Shown: in pieces, positions 6,899 to 12,454 of the stretch | Layout of the letters: the number at the start of each line of letters is the position of its first letter | How positions within the stretch are numbered: the stretch's first letter is position 1 | Assembly: GCA_017882935.1 (NCBI GenBank) | Contig: JADGOP010000024.1 | Location: 1 to 12,454 of the forward strand | DNA from: Actinomycetota bacterium | Lineage (GTDB): Bacteria > Actinomycetota > Acidimicrobiia > Acidimicrobiales > Iamiaceae | DNA length: 12,454 nt | Direction: 5' to 3' | Position numbers and translations under genes: made by a program | Notes under the pieces: model-generated | What the model was told of the DNA's origin: nothing | Seen by the model: the letters and a program-made list of their open reading frames with translations, nothing else | Databases searched by the model: none

Positions 6899-7649
6899 GC
6901 GCGTCCGGCTCACGGTCGCCTACGACGGCTCGAGCTTCCACGGCTTCGCCGACAACGACGGCGTGCGCACGGTGGGGGGCACCCTGGCCGCGGCCCTCGG
7001 GCGCGTGCTGCGCCTCGGTGGGCCCGTCGAGCTGGCGTGCGCCGGCCGCACCGACCGCGGGGTGCACGCCCATGGCCAGGTGGTCAGCTTCGACGCGCCC
7101 TTCGGGACCGACCTCGACGCGCTGGCGCGCTCGGTCAACCACCTGTGCGGTCCCGAGGTCGCGGTGCGGGAGCCGGCGGTCGTGGCCGGCGACTTCGACG
7201 CCCGCCACTCGGCCCTGGCCCGGCGCTACCGCTACCTGGTGCTGAACCGGCCCGACCCCGACCCGTTCCTCGCCCGCACCGCGTGGCACTTCGAGCCGCC
7301 CCTCGACGTGGCCGCCATGACGCTGGCCTGCGACCCGTTCATCGGCGAGCACGACTTCTCGGCCTTCTGCCGCCGGCCCAAGCGATCCGACGGGGTGGAG
7401 GTGTCGCTGCAGCGCCGGGTCGTCGAGGCGGTGTGGCACCGCGAGCCCGACGGGCTGCTGCGGTTCGAGATCGAGGCCTCGGCCTTCTGCCACCAGATGG
7501 TCCGCAGCATCGTCGGCACCATGGTCGACGTGGGCCGCGGCAAGCTCCGGGCGGGCGACGTGCGCGGCATCCTCGCCTCGCGCGACCGGGCCCGGGCGGG
7601 CGAGCTCGCCCCGCCCCACGGCCTCACCCTCTGGCAGGTCCGCTACTGA
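6897..7649 (+). CDS. truA: tRNA pseudouridine(38-40) synthase TruA
   Basis: TruA converts uridines 38-40 of the tRNA anticodon arm to pseudouridine. From the GTG at 6897 the protein has 250 residues. The catalytic aspartate is Asp53 in AGRTDRGVHAHGQV. ALARRYRYLVLNRPDP, HDFSAFCRR and the C-terminal FCHQMVRSIVGTMVDVGRGK are the other family motifs. The segment HGFADNDGVRTVGGTL replaces the GWQ.Q...TVQ sequence of most relatives. GAGG lies six bases before the GTG. An alternative start is CTG at 6837, with GAGG eight bases upstream, which would add 20 residues starting LTLFDELPE. Codons in that stretch end in A or T unusually often, which argues against it being translated. truA commonly follows rplQ in actinobacteria, as here. 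Confidence 0.93.
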   Translation: MRVRLTVAYDGSSFHGFADNDGVRTVGGTLAAALGRVLRLGGPVELACAGRTDRGVHAHGQVVSFDAPFGTDLDALARSVNHLCGPEVAVREPAVVAGDFDARHSALARRYRYLVLNRPDPDPFLARTAWHFEPPLDVAAMTLACDPFIGEHDFSAFCRRPKRSDGVEVSLQRRVVEAVWHREPDGLLRFEIEASAFCHQMVRSIVGTMVDVGRGKLRAGDVRGILASRDRARAGELAPPHGLTLWQVRY

Positions 7650-7674
7650 CGGCTCAGAAGGCTGACGGCGACGC

Positions 7675-7757
7675 CGGGGGCGGTGGTGCCGCGGCGGGCG
7701 GTGGGGGCGGTGCGGCAGCAGGCGGTGGGGGTGCGGAGGCCGGTGGGGCGGGCAGGG
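7675..7757. repeat. G-rich low-complexity repeat, roughly 21-bp units
   Basis: The plus strand is almost pure G with scattered C and T. Three degenerate 21-base blocks can be laid out at 7691-7711, 7712-7732 and 7733-7753, each starting GCGG and containing GGTGGGG. Several runs of four or five G could form a quadruplex in RNA or single-stranded DNA. In one frame it reads as alternating Ala and Gly runs, on the other strand as Pro and Ala runs. It begins about 25 bases after the truA stop. Confidence 0.5.
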
Positions 7758-7770
7758 TCACCGTCGATCC

Positions 7771-7817
7771 TTCTTTGAATGAAACCCCACCTTCCAGGTG
7801 GTGTTCCCTTCAAAGAA
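7771..7817. repeat. Imperfect 47-base palindrome in an AT-richer island
   Basis: TTCTTTGAA (7771-7779) pairs perfectly with TTCAAAGAA (7809-7817). Inside, AAC (7783-7785) pairs with GTT (7803-7805), and CCACC (7787-7791) with GGTGG (7797-7801), around a TTCCA loop. Small internal mismatches separate these helices. The outer arms are far richer in A and T than anything nearby. It could end truA transcription, although no T run follows. It could also be a dispersed palindromic element. Confidence 0.6.
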
Positions 7818-7861
7818 CGGTGGTGGGCGGGAGGAGCAGCGAAGGCTAGGAGGCGGCGAGC

Positions 7862-7891
7862 TTGCCCGGGTGGATGCTGGTCACGTATCGT
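7862..7891 (+). promoter_or_regulatory. Predicted promoter for rplM-rpsI
   Basis: TTGCCC (7862-7867) and TATCGT (7886-7891) are 18 bases apart and match the actinobacterial TTGnnn / TAnnnT pattern. Transcription would start near 7898, giving a leader of about 75 bases before the rplM GTG. Found by eye. Confidence 0.5.
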
Positions 7892-7928
7892 CTCCCTTCG
7901 CCCGTGCGCCGTGTCTGGCGCGCCGCGT

Positions 7929-7944
7929 GGCCCCTCCAGGGGCC
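7929..7944 (+). promoter_or_regulatory. Short hairpin in the rplM leader
   Basis: GGCCCC (7929-7934) pairs perfectly with GGGGCC (7939-7944) around a TCCA loop, 29 bases before the rplM start. L13 leaders regulate their own operon in some bacteria. This one resembles no described leader that I can recall, so a regulatory role is only a possibility. Confidence 0.35.
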
Positions 7945-7973
7945 GTTCCGGAACTCAGCAAGGACATCTGCGC

Positions 7974-8426
7974 GTGCCCACCTACTCACCGAAAGCCAGC
8001 GAGATCAACCGCTCCTGGTTCGTCGTCGACGCCGAGGGCGTCGTGCTCGGCCGTCTGGCCACCGAGGTGGCCCGGGTGCTGCGCGGCAAGCACAAGCCCA
8101 CCTTCGCGCCGCACATCGACACCGGCGACCACGTCGTGATCGTCAACGCCGACAAGGTGGTGCTCACCGCCGGCAAGGCCGACAAGAAGATGGTCTACCG
8201 CCACTCGGGCTACCCGGGCGGCATCAAGGAGCAGACCTACGCCGACCTGCTCGAGAAGAAGCCGGCCGAGGCCGTCCGCCGCACCATCCGGGGCATGGTC
8301 CCGAAGAACCGGCTGGGCCGTCAGCAGCTCAAGAAGCTCAAGATCTACGCGGGGCCCACGCACCCGCACGCCGCTCAGGCGCCCCAACCGCTGGAACTCG
8401 ACCCCCGGGCCCGGGCCCGCGCCTAG
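7974..8426 (+). CDS. rplM: Ribosomal protein uL13
   Basis: uL13 is an early-assembly protein of the 50S subunit. From GTG at 7974 the protein has 150 residues, starting [20 protein letters not shown] after the initiator. Family motifs are [19 protein letters not shown], the [16 protein letters not shown] segment, YRHSGYPGG and the [26 protein letters not shown] block, with the usual HPHAAQ just before the C-terminus. AAGGA (7960-7964) lies nine bases upstream of the start. The open frame extends further upstream to 7779, but that part is upstream of or within the predicted promoter and leader and is not L13-like. Its stop TAG overlaps the ribosome-binding site of rpsI (TAGGAG), which implies coupled expression. 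Confidence 0.97.
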   Translation: MPTYSPKASEINRSWFVVDAEGVVLGRLATEVARVLRGKHKPTFAPHIDTGDHVVIVNADKVVLTAGKADKKMVYRHSGYPGGIKEQTYADLLEKKPAEAVRRTIRGMVPKNRLGRQQLKKLKIYAGPTHPHAAQAPQPLELDPRARARA

Positions 8427-8434
8427 GAGATCTC

Positions 8435-8827
8435 GTGTCGAAGCCGCTCGTCCAAGCAACCGGTCGCCGCAAGCAGGCCGTCGCCCGTGTCCGCATCCGT
8501 CTGGGTGAGGGCAAGATCACCGTCAACAAGCGCGACGTCGCCGACTACTTCCCGTCGGAGACCCACCGCATGATCCTCACCGAGCCGCTGCGCCTCACCA
8601 GCCTCGACGAGACCTACGACATCGACGCCACCCTCGACGGTGGAGGCCCCACCGGTCAGGCCGGCGCCCTGCGCCTCGGCATCTCCCGCGGGCTCGTCGA
8701 GCTCGACGAGGAGCTGCGCGCCACGCTCAAGAAGAACGGCTTCCTCACCCGCGACGCCCGCGAGAAGGAATCGAAGAAGTACGGCCTCAAGAAGGCCCGC
8801 AAGGCGCCTCAGTACTCCAAGCGCTAG
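8435..8827 (+). CDS. rpsI: Ribosomal protein uS9
   Basis: uS9 lies in the 30S head, and its C-terminal tail reaches the P-site tRNA. From GTG at 8435 it has 130 residues. Visible family features are [15 protein letters not shown] at the start, [13 protein letters not shown], the [19 protein letters not shown] block, and the basic tail [12 protein letters not shown], which ends in the conserved Ser-Lys-Arg. GGAG overlapping the rplM stop lies five bases before the GTG. rplM-rpsI is a conserved two-gene operon, and a strong hairpin follows the stop by 33 bases. Confidence 0.97.
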   Translation: MSKPLVQATGRRKQAVARVRIRLGEGKITVNKRDVADYFPSETHRMILTEPLRLTSLDETYDIDATLDGGGPTGQAGALRLGISRGLVELDEELRATLKKNGFLTRDAREKESKKYGLKKARKAPQYSKR

Positions 8828-8860
8828 TCGCCGGCTGCACCGCAGCCCACCACACCGATG

Positions 8861-8889
8861 CGATGCCCGGGCCGACGGCCCGGGCATCG
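8861..8889 (+). terminator. Strong GC hairpin after rpsI, likely terminator
   Basis: CGATGCCCGGGCC (8861-8873) pairs perfectly with 8877-8889 around a GAC loop, a 13-bp stem. It lies in the gap between rpsI and glmM, where an operon should end. Only a weak T content follows (TGCGTT), which is common for terminators in high-GC actinobacteria. Confidence 0.7.
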
Positions 8890-8949
8890 TGCGTTCCCGG
8901 CCGGGGTGGGGTGCGCGCCCGACCAGCCGGTCGTGGCATCGTGGTCGCC

Positions 8950-10293
8950 ATGACCTTGCAGTTCGGCACCGACGGGGTGCGTGGTGTGGCCAACGTCGAG
9001 CTCACCCCGGAGCTCGCGCTGGCGCTCGGCCGGGCCGCGGCGCGCGTGCTCGGCCACGGCCGCTGGGTCGTGGGCCGCGACACGCGCCGGTCGGGGCTGC
9101 TGCTCCAGGCGGCGGTGTCGGCAGGGCTGGCCGCCGAAGGTGCCGGGGTGGTCGACCTCGGCGTCATCCCCACGCCCGCCGTGGCCCACCGCTCCGCCGT
9201 CGAGCAGGTGCCGGGCGTGGTGCTCTCGGCCTCGCACAACGCCTTCGCCGACAACGGCGTCAAGTTCTTCGCCGCGGGCGGCCGCAAGCTGTCGGCCGAC
9301 GTCGAGACCGCCCTCGAAGCCGAGCTGGCCGCCATCCTCGCCGGCGCCGCGACGTCGCCGGCCCCGCCGTCGGGTGCCGCGGTCGGCACGCTCGAGACCG
9401 ACCCCGCCGCCACCGCCACCTACGTCGCCCACCTGACCGACGACGTGCTCGAGGGTCGCCGGCTCGACGGGCTGCGCATCGTGATCGACACCGCCAACGG
9501 AGCGGCGTGCGCCTCCGCGCCGCTCGTGCTCCAGGCGCTCGGCGCCGAGGTCACCGTGCTGCACGCGCAGCCCGACGGCACCAACATCAACACGGGGTGC
9601 GGCTCGACCTACCCGGGCGACCTGCAGCGGGCGGTCCCGCAGCGCCGCGCCCACCTCGGCCTGGCGTTCGACGGCGACGCCGACCGCGTCCTGGCCGTCG
9701 ACGCCGGGGGCCAGCTCGTCGACGGCGACCAGATCATCGGCATCTGCGCGGTCGACCGGCGCGAGCGCGGCCTGCTGCCCGACGACACCGTGGTGGTCAC
9801 CGTCATGACCAACCTGGGGTTCCGGCTGGGCATGCAGGAGCATGGCGTGAAGGTGATCGAGACCAGCGTCGGCGACCGCCACGTGCTGGAGGCCATGGAG
9901 GGGGGCGGCTGGGCGCTCGGTGGCGAGCAGTCGGGCCACGTGATCTTCCGCGACCTCGCCACCACCGGCGACGGCCTGCTCACCGGGCTGCAGCTGCTCG
10001 ACGTGGTGGCCCGCACGGGTCGTTCCCTCGCCGACCTCGCGGCCGCCACCATGACCCGCCTGCCCCAGGTCCTCGTCAACGTCGCCGTGGCCGAGCGGCG
10101 GCCCGACATCACCGACCTCGTGGCGGCCGAGCTGGCCGCCGCCGAGGCCGAGCTGGGCGACCGAGGGCGCGTGCTCATCCGGCCCAGCGGCACCGAGCCC
10201 CTCGTCCGGGTCATGGTCGAGGCGCCCACCCACGACCAGGCGCAGGCCGTGGCCGACCGCCTCGCCGACGCGGTCGGAGCCGCCTTCGCGTGA
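8950..10293 (+). CDS. glmM: Phosphoglucosamine mutase
   Basis: GlmM converts glucosamine-6-phosphate to glucosamine-1-phosphate on the way to UDP-GlcNAc and peptidoglycan. The protein has 447 residues, the normal length. It starts MTLQFGTDGVRG. The phosphoserine loop is SASHNAFADNGVKFF with Ser95 as the likely phosphorylated residue; most relatives have Pro after SASHN, here Ala98. The metal-binding loop DGDADR is at 241-246, the sugar-binding loop GGEQSGH around 324-330, and the phosphate-binding RPSGTEPLVRVMVE at 411-424. No clear Shine-Dalgarno precedes the ATG. A CATCGT at 8937-8942 ends seven bases before it, which would fit a leaderless mRNA, but this is weak. It lies just after rpsI, as in many actinobacteria, and upstream of the glmS-like gene. 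Confidence 0.97.
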   Translation: MTLQFGTDGVRGVANVELTPELALALGRAAARVLGHGRWVVGRDTRRSGLLLQAAVSAGLAAEGAGVVDLGVIPTPAVAHRSAVEQVPGVVLSASHNAFADNGVKFFAAGGRKLSADVETALEAELAAILAGAATSPAPPSGAAVGTLETDPAATATYVAHLTDDVLEGRRLDGLRIVIDTANGAACASAPLVLQALGAEVTVLHAQPDGTNINTGCGSTYPGDLQRAVPQRRAHLGLAFDGDADRVLAVDAGGQLVDGDQIIGICAVDRRERGLLPDDTVVVTVMTNLGFRLGMQEHGVKVIETSVGDRHVLEAMEGGGWALGGEQSGHVIFRDLATTGDGLLTGLQLLDVVARTGRSLADLAAATMTRLPQVLVNVAVAERRPDITDLVAAELAAAEAELGDRGRVLIRPSGTEPLVRVMVEAPTHDQAQAVADRLADAVGAAFA

Positions 10294-10305
10294 CGGGCAG
10301 GTGCT

Positions 10306-10326
10306 CGCGGGGCGACCGACCCCGCG
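10306..10326 (+). terminator. GC hairpin after glmM, possible terminator
   Basis: CGCGGGG (10306-10312) pairs with CCCCGCG (10320-10326) around a seven-base loop, 12 bases after the glmM stop. No T run follows. About 116 bases then lead to the next start, enough for a separate promoter. A TAAGCT at 10348-10353 could be a -10 box, but I see no matching -35. Confidence 0.45.
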
Positions 10327-10442
10327 GGCTCCCACCGGGCCGCCCGATAAGCTGAGGACCCTGACATAGCTCGTGGTTCGTGTCCTCTTCCGGCCCCTCG
10401 CCGGTGCCATGGCCAGCTCCGCTGATCCGGGAGGGTCTCCCC

Positions 10443-12454
10443 ATGTGCGGCATCATCGCCATCGTCCGACAGCGCTCCCGCCGGGAGGCGCCGTCGTCCG
10501 CCGAGGTGCTGGCCCTGCTGGAAGGGGTGCCCGGTCTCCTGGCCACCGCCATCGCCGAGGCATCCGGCAGCGCCGACTCGTCGGGGCTCGCCATGGCGGT
10601 CACCGGCGTGGCCGAGCGGGTCTCGGCGGCCGACCTGCTGCTGCGGGGCGTGCCGGGCGTCCGGGCGCTTCTCGCCGACCGGGCCCTCCCCGCCACCCTC
10701 GACGGCCTCTGCGACGAGGGCGTCGCCCGTGTCGCCGACATCGAGCTGCTCATCGACCGCGACGGGGGCACGTGGAAGGCCGGCACCATCGAGGCCGTCA
10801 ACGCCGCGCTCATCGAGCTGCGCGACGCGCTCTGGGCCCTGCAGCGCGACCGCCTGAGGGCCGCCCACGCCGTGGGCGACCTCGCCGGTCCCGACGCGGG
10901 CCCAGCCGCAATCGAGGCGTTCACCTCGGTGCAGCAGGCCCTCTCGGGCATCGACCGGCTCGAGGTGCGCGGTCGGGACTCGGCCGGGGTCCACCTGCTG
11001 GTGCGCGGCCACGGCCTCGACCTGCGTGCCGCGTCCATCGCGGCGCTCCTCGAGGGTCGGGTCAACGACCCGCTCTTCTCGTCGAGCTCGGTCCGCGTCG
11101 GCAAGGGCGACGTGCTCAGCTTCGTCTACAAGGCGGCGGCCGAGATCGGCGAGCTGGGCGACAACTCCACGGCCATGCGCGCCACCATCCGCAACGACGC
11201 GCTGCTGCACCGGGTGCTGGCGTCGGAGTCCGCCGAGGCGGTGGTGCTTGGCCACACCCGCTGGGCGAGCGTGGGCATCATCTCCCAGCCCAACGCCCAC
11301 CCGCTCAACTCCGACGAGGTCGACCGCACCGACGGGCCCTACGTGGTCGGCGCCCTCAACGGCGACATCGACAACTTCGCCGACCTCAAGGCCGCGGAGT
11401 CGCTGCACCTCGCCAACGAGATCACCACCGACGCCAAGGTGATCCCCACCCTCGTGTCGCGCCGGCTCACCGGCGGCGACGGCCTGGTCGAGGCGTTCCG
11501 GCGCAGCGCGTCGGTGTTCGAGGGCTCGGTCGCCATCGGTGTGGCCACCGCCGAGGCACCCGACCGGCTCGCGCTGGCGCTCCGGGGCAGCGGCCAGGCC
11601 CTCTACGTGGGTCTCGCCGAGGATGCGTTCGTCGTGGCGAGCGAACCGTACGGGCTCGTCGAGGAGACGCTCGACTACGTGCGGCTCGACGGCGAGACGC
11701 CGGCCAACCCGGCCAACCCCACCGCCAGCCGCGGTCAGATCATGGTCCTCACCACCGAGGCCGCGGGCTCCCTCGCCGGCATCGAGCGGCTGGCCTACGA
11801 CGGCACCTCGTTGCCCGTCTCCACCGACGAGATCGTCACGGCCGAGATCACCACCCGCGACATCGACCGTCGCCACTTCGCGCACTTCCTGCTCAAGGAG
11901 ATCTCCGAGGCGCCCAGCTCCTTCCGCAAGACGCTGCGGGGCAAGCTCGTCGAGCGCGACGGGCAGGTGCGGGTGTCGCTCGGCCCCGAGACGCTGCCCG
12001 ACGCGCTGCGCGCCCGCCTGCGCGAAGGGCACATCAGCCGCGTGCTGGTCATCGGTCAGGGCACCGCGGCGGTGGCGGGCTCCAGCCTCGCCCGGGCCCT
12101 CCTCGAGGCCCTCGAGGGCATCGACCTGCGCGTCGACTCCCTGGCCGCCACCGAGCTCTCGGGCTTCCACCTGCGCGCCGACATGTCGAACACGCTCGTC
12201 GTCGCCATCAGCCAGTCGGGCACCACCACCGACACCAACCGCACCGTCGACCTGGTGCGATCCCGCGGTGCCTCGGTGGTGGCCGTGGTGAACCGTCGCA
12301 ACAGCGACCTCACCGACAAGGCCGACGGCGTGCTGTACACCTCCGACGGCCGCGACGTGGAGATGAGCGTGGCCTCCACGAAGGCGTTCTACTCGCAGGT
12401 CGCCGCCGGGTTCCTGCTCGCGCACGCCATCGCCGACGAGGTGCTCGCCGACCC
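10443..12454 (+). CDS. Enlarged GlmS-like glutamine amidotransferase/SIS isomerase (3' end outside window)
   Basis: The first 670 residues are visible, open to the edge. It begins MCGIIAIV, so Cys2 becomes the N-terminal nucleophile of a class II glutaminase. Matches to E. coli GlmS continue with LEVRGRDSAG (Arg176), GHTRWASVG (Arg273), NAHP, NGDIDNF (Asn306-Gly307) and TTDAKVIPTL (Asp330), so the glutaminase residues are kept. Counting between these residues shows about 149 extra residues after the nucleophile strand and about 50 between DSAG and GHTRW. A linker and EISEAPSSFRKTLRG (486-500) lead to the first sugar-isomerase (SIS) domain, with GQGTA (usually CGTS), SQSGTTTDT (590-598) and SVASTKAF (642-649). 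The likely role is glucosamine-6-phosphate synthesis, supported by glmM next door; another amino-sugar product is possible. GGGAGGG lies seven bases before the ATG. By family comparison at least 200 residues are missing. Confidence 0.88.
   Translation, partial: MCGIIAIVRQRSRREAPSSAEVLALLEGVPGLLATAIAEASGSADSSGLAMAVTGVAERVSAADLLLRGVPGVRALLADRALPATLDGLCDEGVARVADIELLIDRDGGTWKAGTIEAVNAALIELRDALWALQRDRLRAAHAVGDLAGPDAGPAAIEAFTSVQQALSGIDRLEVRGRDSAGVHLLVRGHGLDLRAASIAALLEGRVNDPLFSSSSVRVGKGDVLSFVYKAAAEIGELGDNSTAMRATIRNDALLHRVLASESAEAVVLGHTRWASVGIISQPNAHPLNSDEVDRTDGPYVVGALNGDIDNFADLKAAESLHLANEITTDAKVIPTLVSRRLTGGDGLVEAFRRSASVFEGSVAIGVATAEAPDRLALALRGSGQALYVGLAEDAFVVASEPYGLVEETLDYVRLDGETPANPANPTASRGQIMVLTTEAAGSLAGIERLAYDGTSLPVSTDEIVTAEITTRDIDRRHFAHFLLKEISEAPSSFRKTLRGKLVERDGQVRVSLGPETLPDALRARLREGHISRVLVIGQGTAAVAGSSLARALLEALEGIDLRVDSLAATELSGFHLRADMSNTLVVAISQSGTTTDTNRTVDLVRSRGASVVAVVNRRNSDLTDKADGVLYTSDGRDVEMSVASTKAFYSQVAAGFLLAHAIADEVLAD

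Larger units (their letters stand above)
7650..7973. other. 324-base intergenic region between truA and rplM
   Basis: I find no convincing gene here. In order it holds a G-rich degenerate repeat (7675-7757), an AT-richer hairpin (7771-7817), a predicted promoter (7862-7891), a small leader hairpin (7929-7944) and AAGGA at 7960-7964 before rplM. On the minus strand a stop-free stretch ending at TGA (7656-7654) would encode a Pro/Ala-rich tail, but it has no start codon and no recognisable domain. Confidence 0.7.

Noticed and set aside
5357..6913. Long minus-strand open frame opposite rpoA and rplQ
   Set aside because: It is a shadow of rpoA and rplQ with biased composition and no family features.
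8640..10355. 571-codon plus-strand open frame overlapping rpsI and glmM
   Set aside because: It is arginine-rich and low-complexity, and out of frame with two secure genes.
10294..10442. glmS ribozyme or other riboswitch in the leader of the glmS-like gene
   Set aside because: I see no glmS ribozyme core. That ribozyme is known mainly from Firmicutes and related groups. Only a terminator-like stem and a good ribosome-binding site are visible.
10470..10940. Frameshift or insertion sequence as the cause of the GlmS insertion
   Set aside because: The frame is continuous, GC3 stays as high as in neighbours, and no inverted repeats or target duplications flank it.
9609..12425. Very long open frame on the minus strand opposite glmM and the glmS-like gene
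   Set aside because: It mirrors genes with clear family motifs and extreme GC3. Its composition (Val/Gly/Arg/His/Asp-rich, low complexity) is typical of antisense frames in GC-rich DNA, and no domain is recognisable.

Overview
The window is GC-rich (third codon positions are almost always G or C, and GTG starts are common). It carries the end of the ribosomal-protein spc/alpha cluster followed by rplM-rpsI and glmM-glmS. That order, plus SecY, RpoA, S4 and L36 sequences of actinobacterial type, points to a high-GC actinobacterium. The TruA, infA and GlmS variants make me lean to a lineage outside the well-studied Streptomyces/Mycobacterium groups, perhaps Acidimicrobiia. That class-level guess is inference.

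Layout. (1) Positions 1-2158, plus strand: the 3' end of secY, then adk and map. (2) Positions 2307-3269, minus strand: a membrane-anchored META-domain protein that breaks the usual map-infA neighbourhood. (3) Positions 3270-3610: a large palindrome (3306-3354) and a good promoter (3502-3530). (4) Positions 3611-7649, plus strand, one likely operon: infA, rpmJ, rpsM, rpsK, rpsD, rpoA, rplQ, truA. infA has no ATG/GTG/TTG start that fits and appears to begin at CTG. A hairpin covers the truA start. (5) Positions 7650-7973: no gene; a G-rich repeat, an AT-richer hairpin, a promoter and a leader hairpin. (6) Positions 7974-8827: rplM-rpsI, closed by a strong hairpin. (7) Positions 8950-12454: glmM and the first 670 codons of an enlarged GlmS-like amidotransferase/isomerase that runs off the window.

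How the genes work together. SecY, MetAP and the ribosomal proteins make, trim and export new proteins. IF1 starts translation and RpoA assembles RNA polymerase. TruA and Adk support tRNA maturation and nucleotide balance. The GlmS-like protein and GlmM would feed glucosamine phosphate into UDP-GlcNAc and cell-wall synthesis.

Most of the window is conserved housekeeping sequence. I see no phage, CRISPR, toxin-antitoxin or defence system. The points most worth a second look are the GlmS-like protein with about 150- and 50-residue insertions in its glutaminase domain, the CTG start of infA, the antisense META gene with its neighbouring palindrome, and the hairpins at 6872-6898 and 7771-7817.
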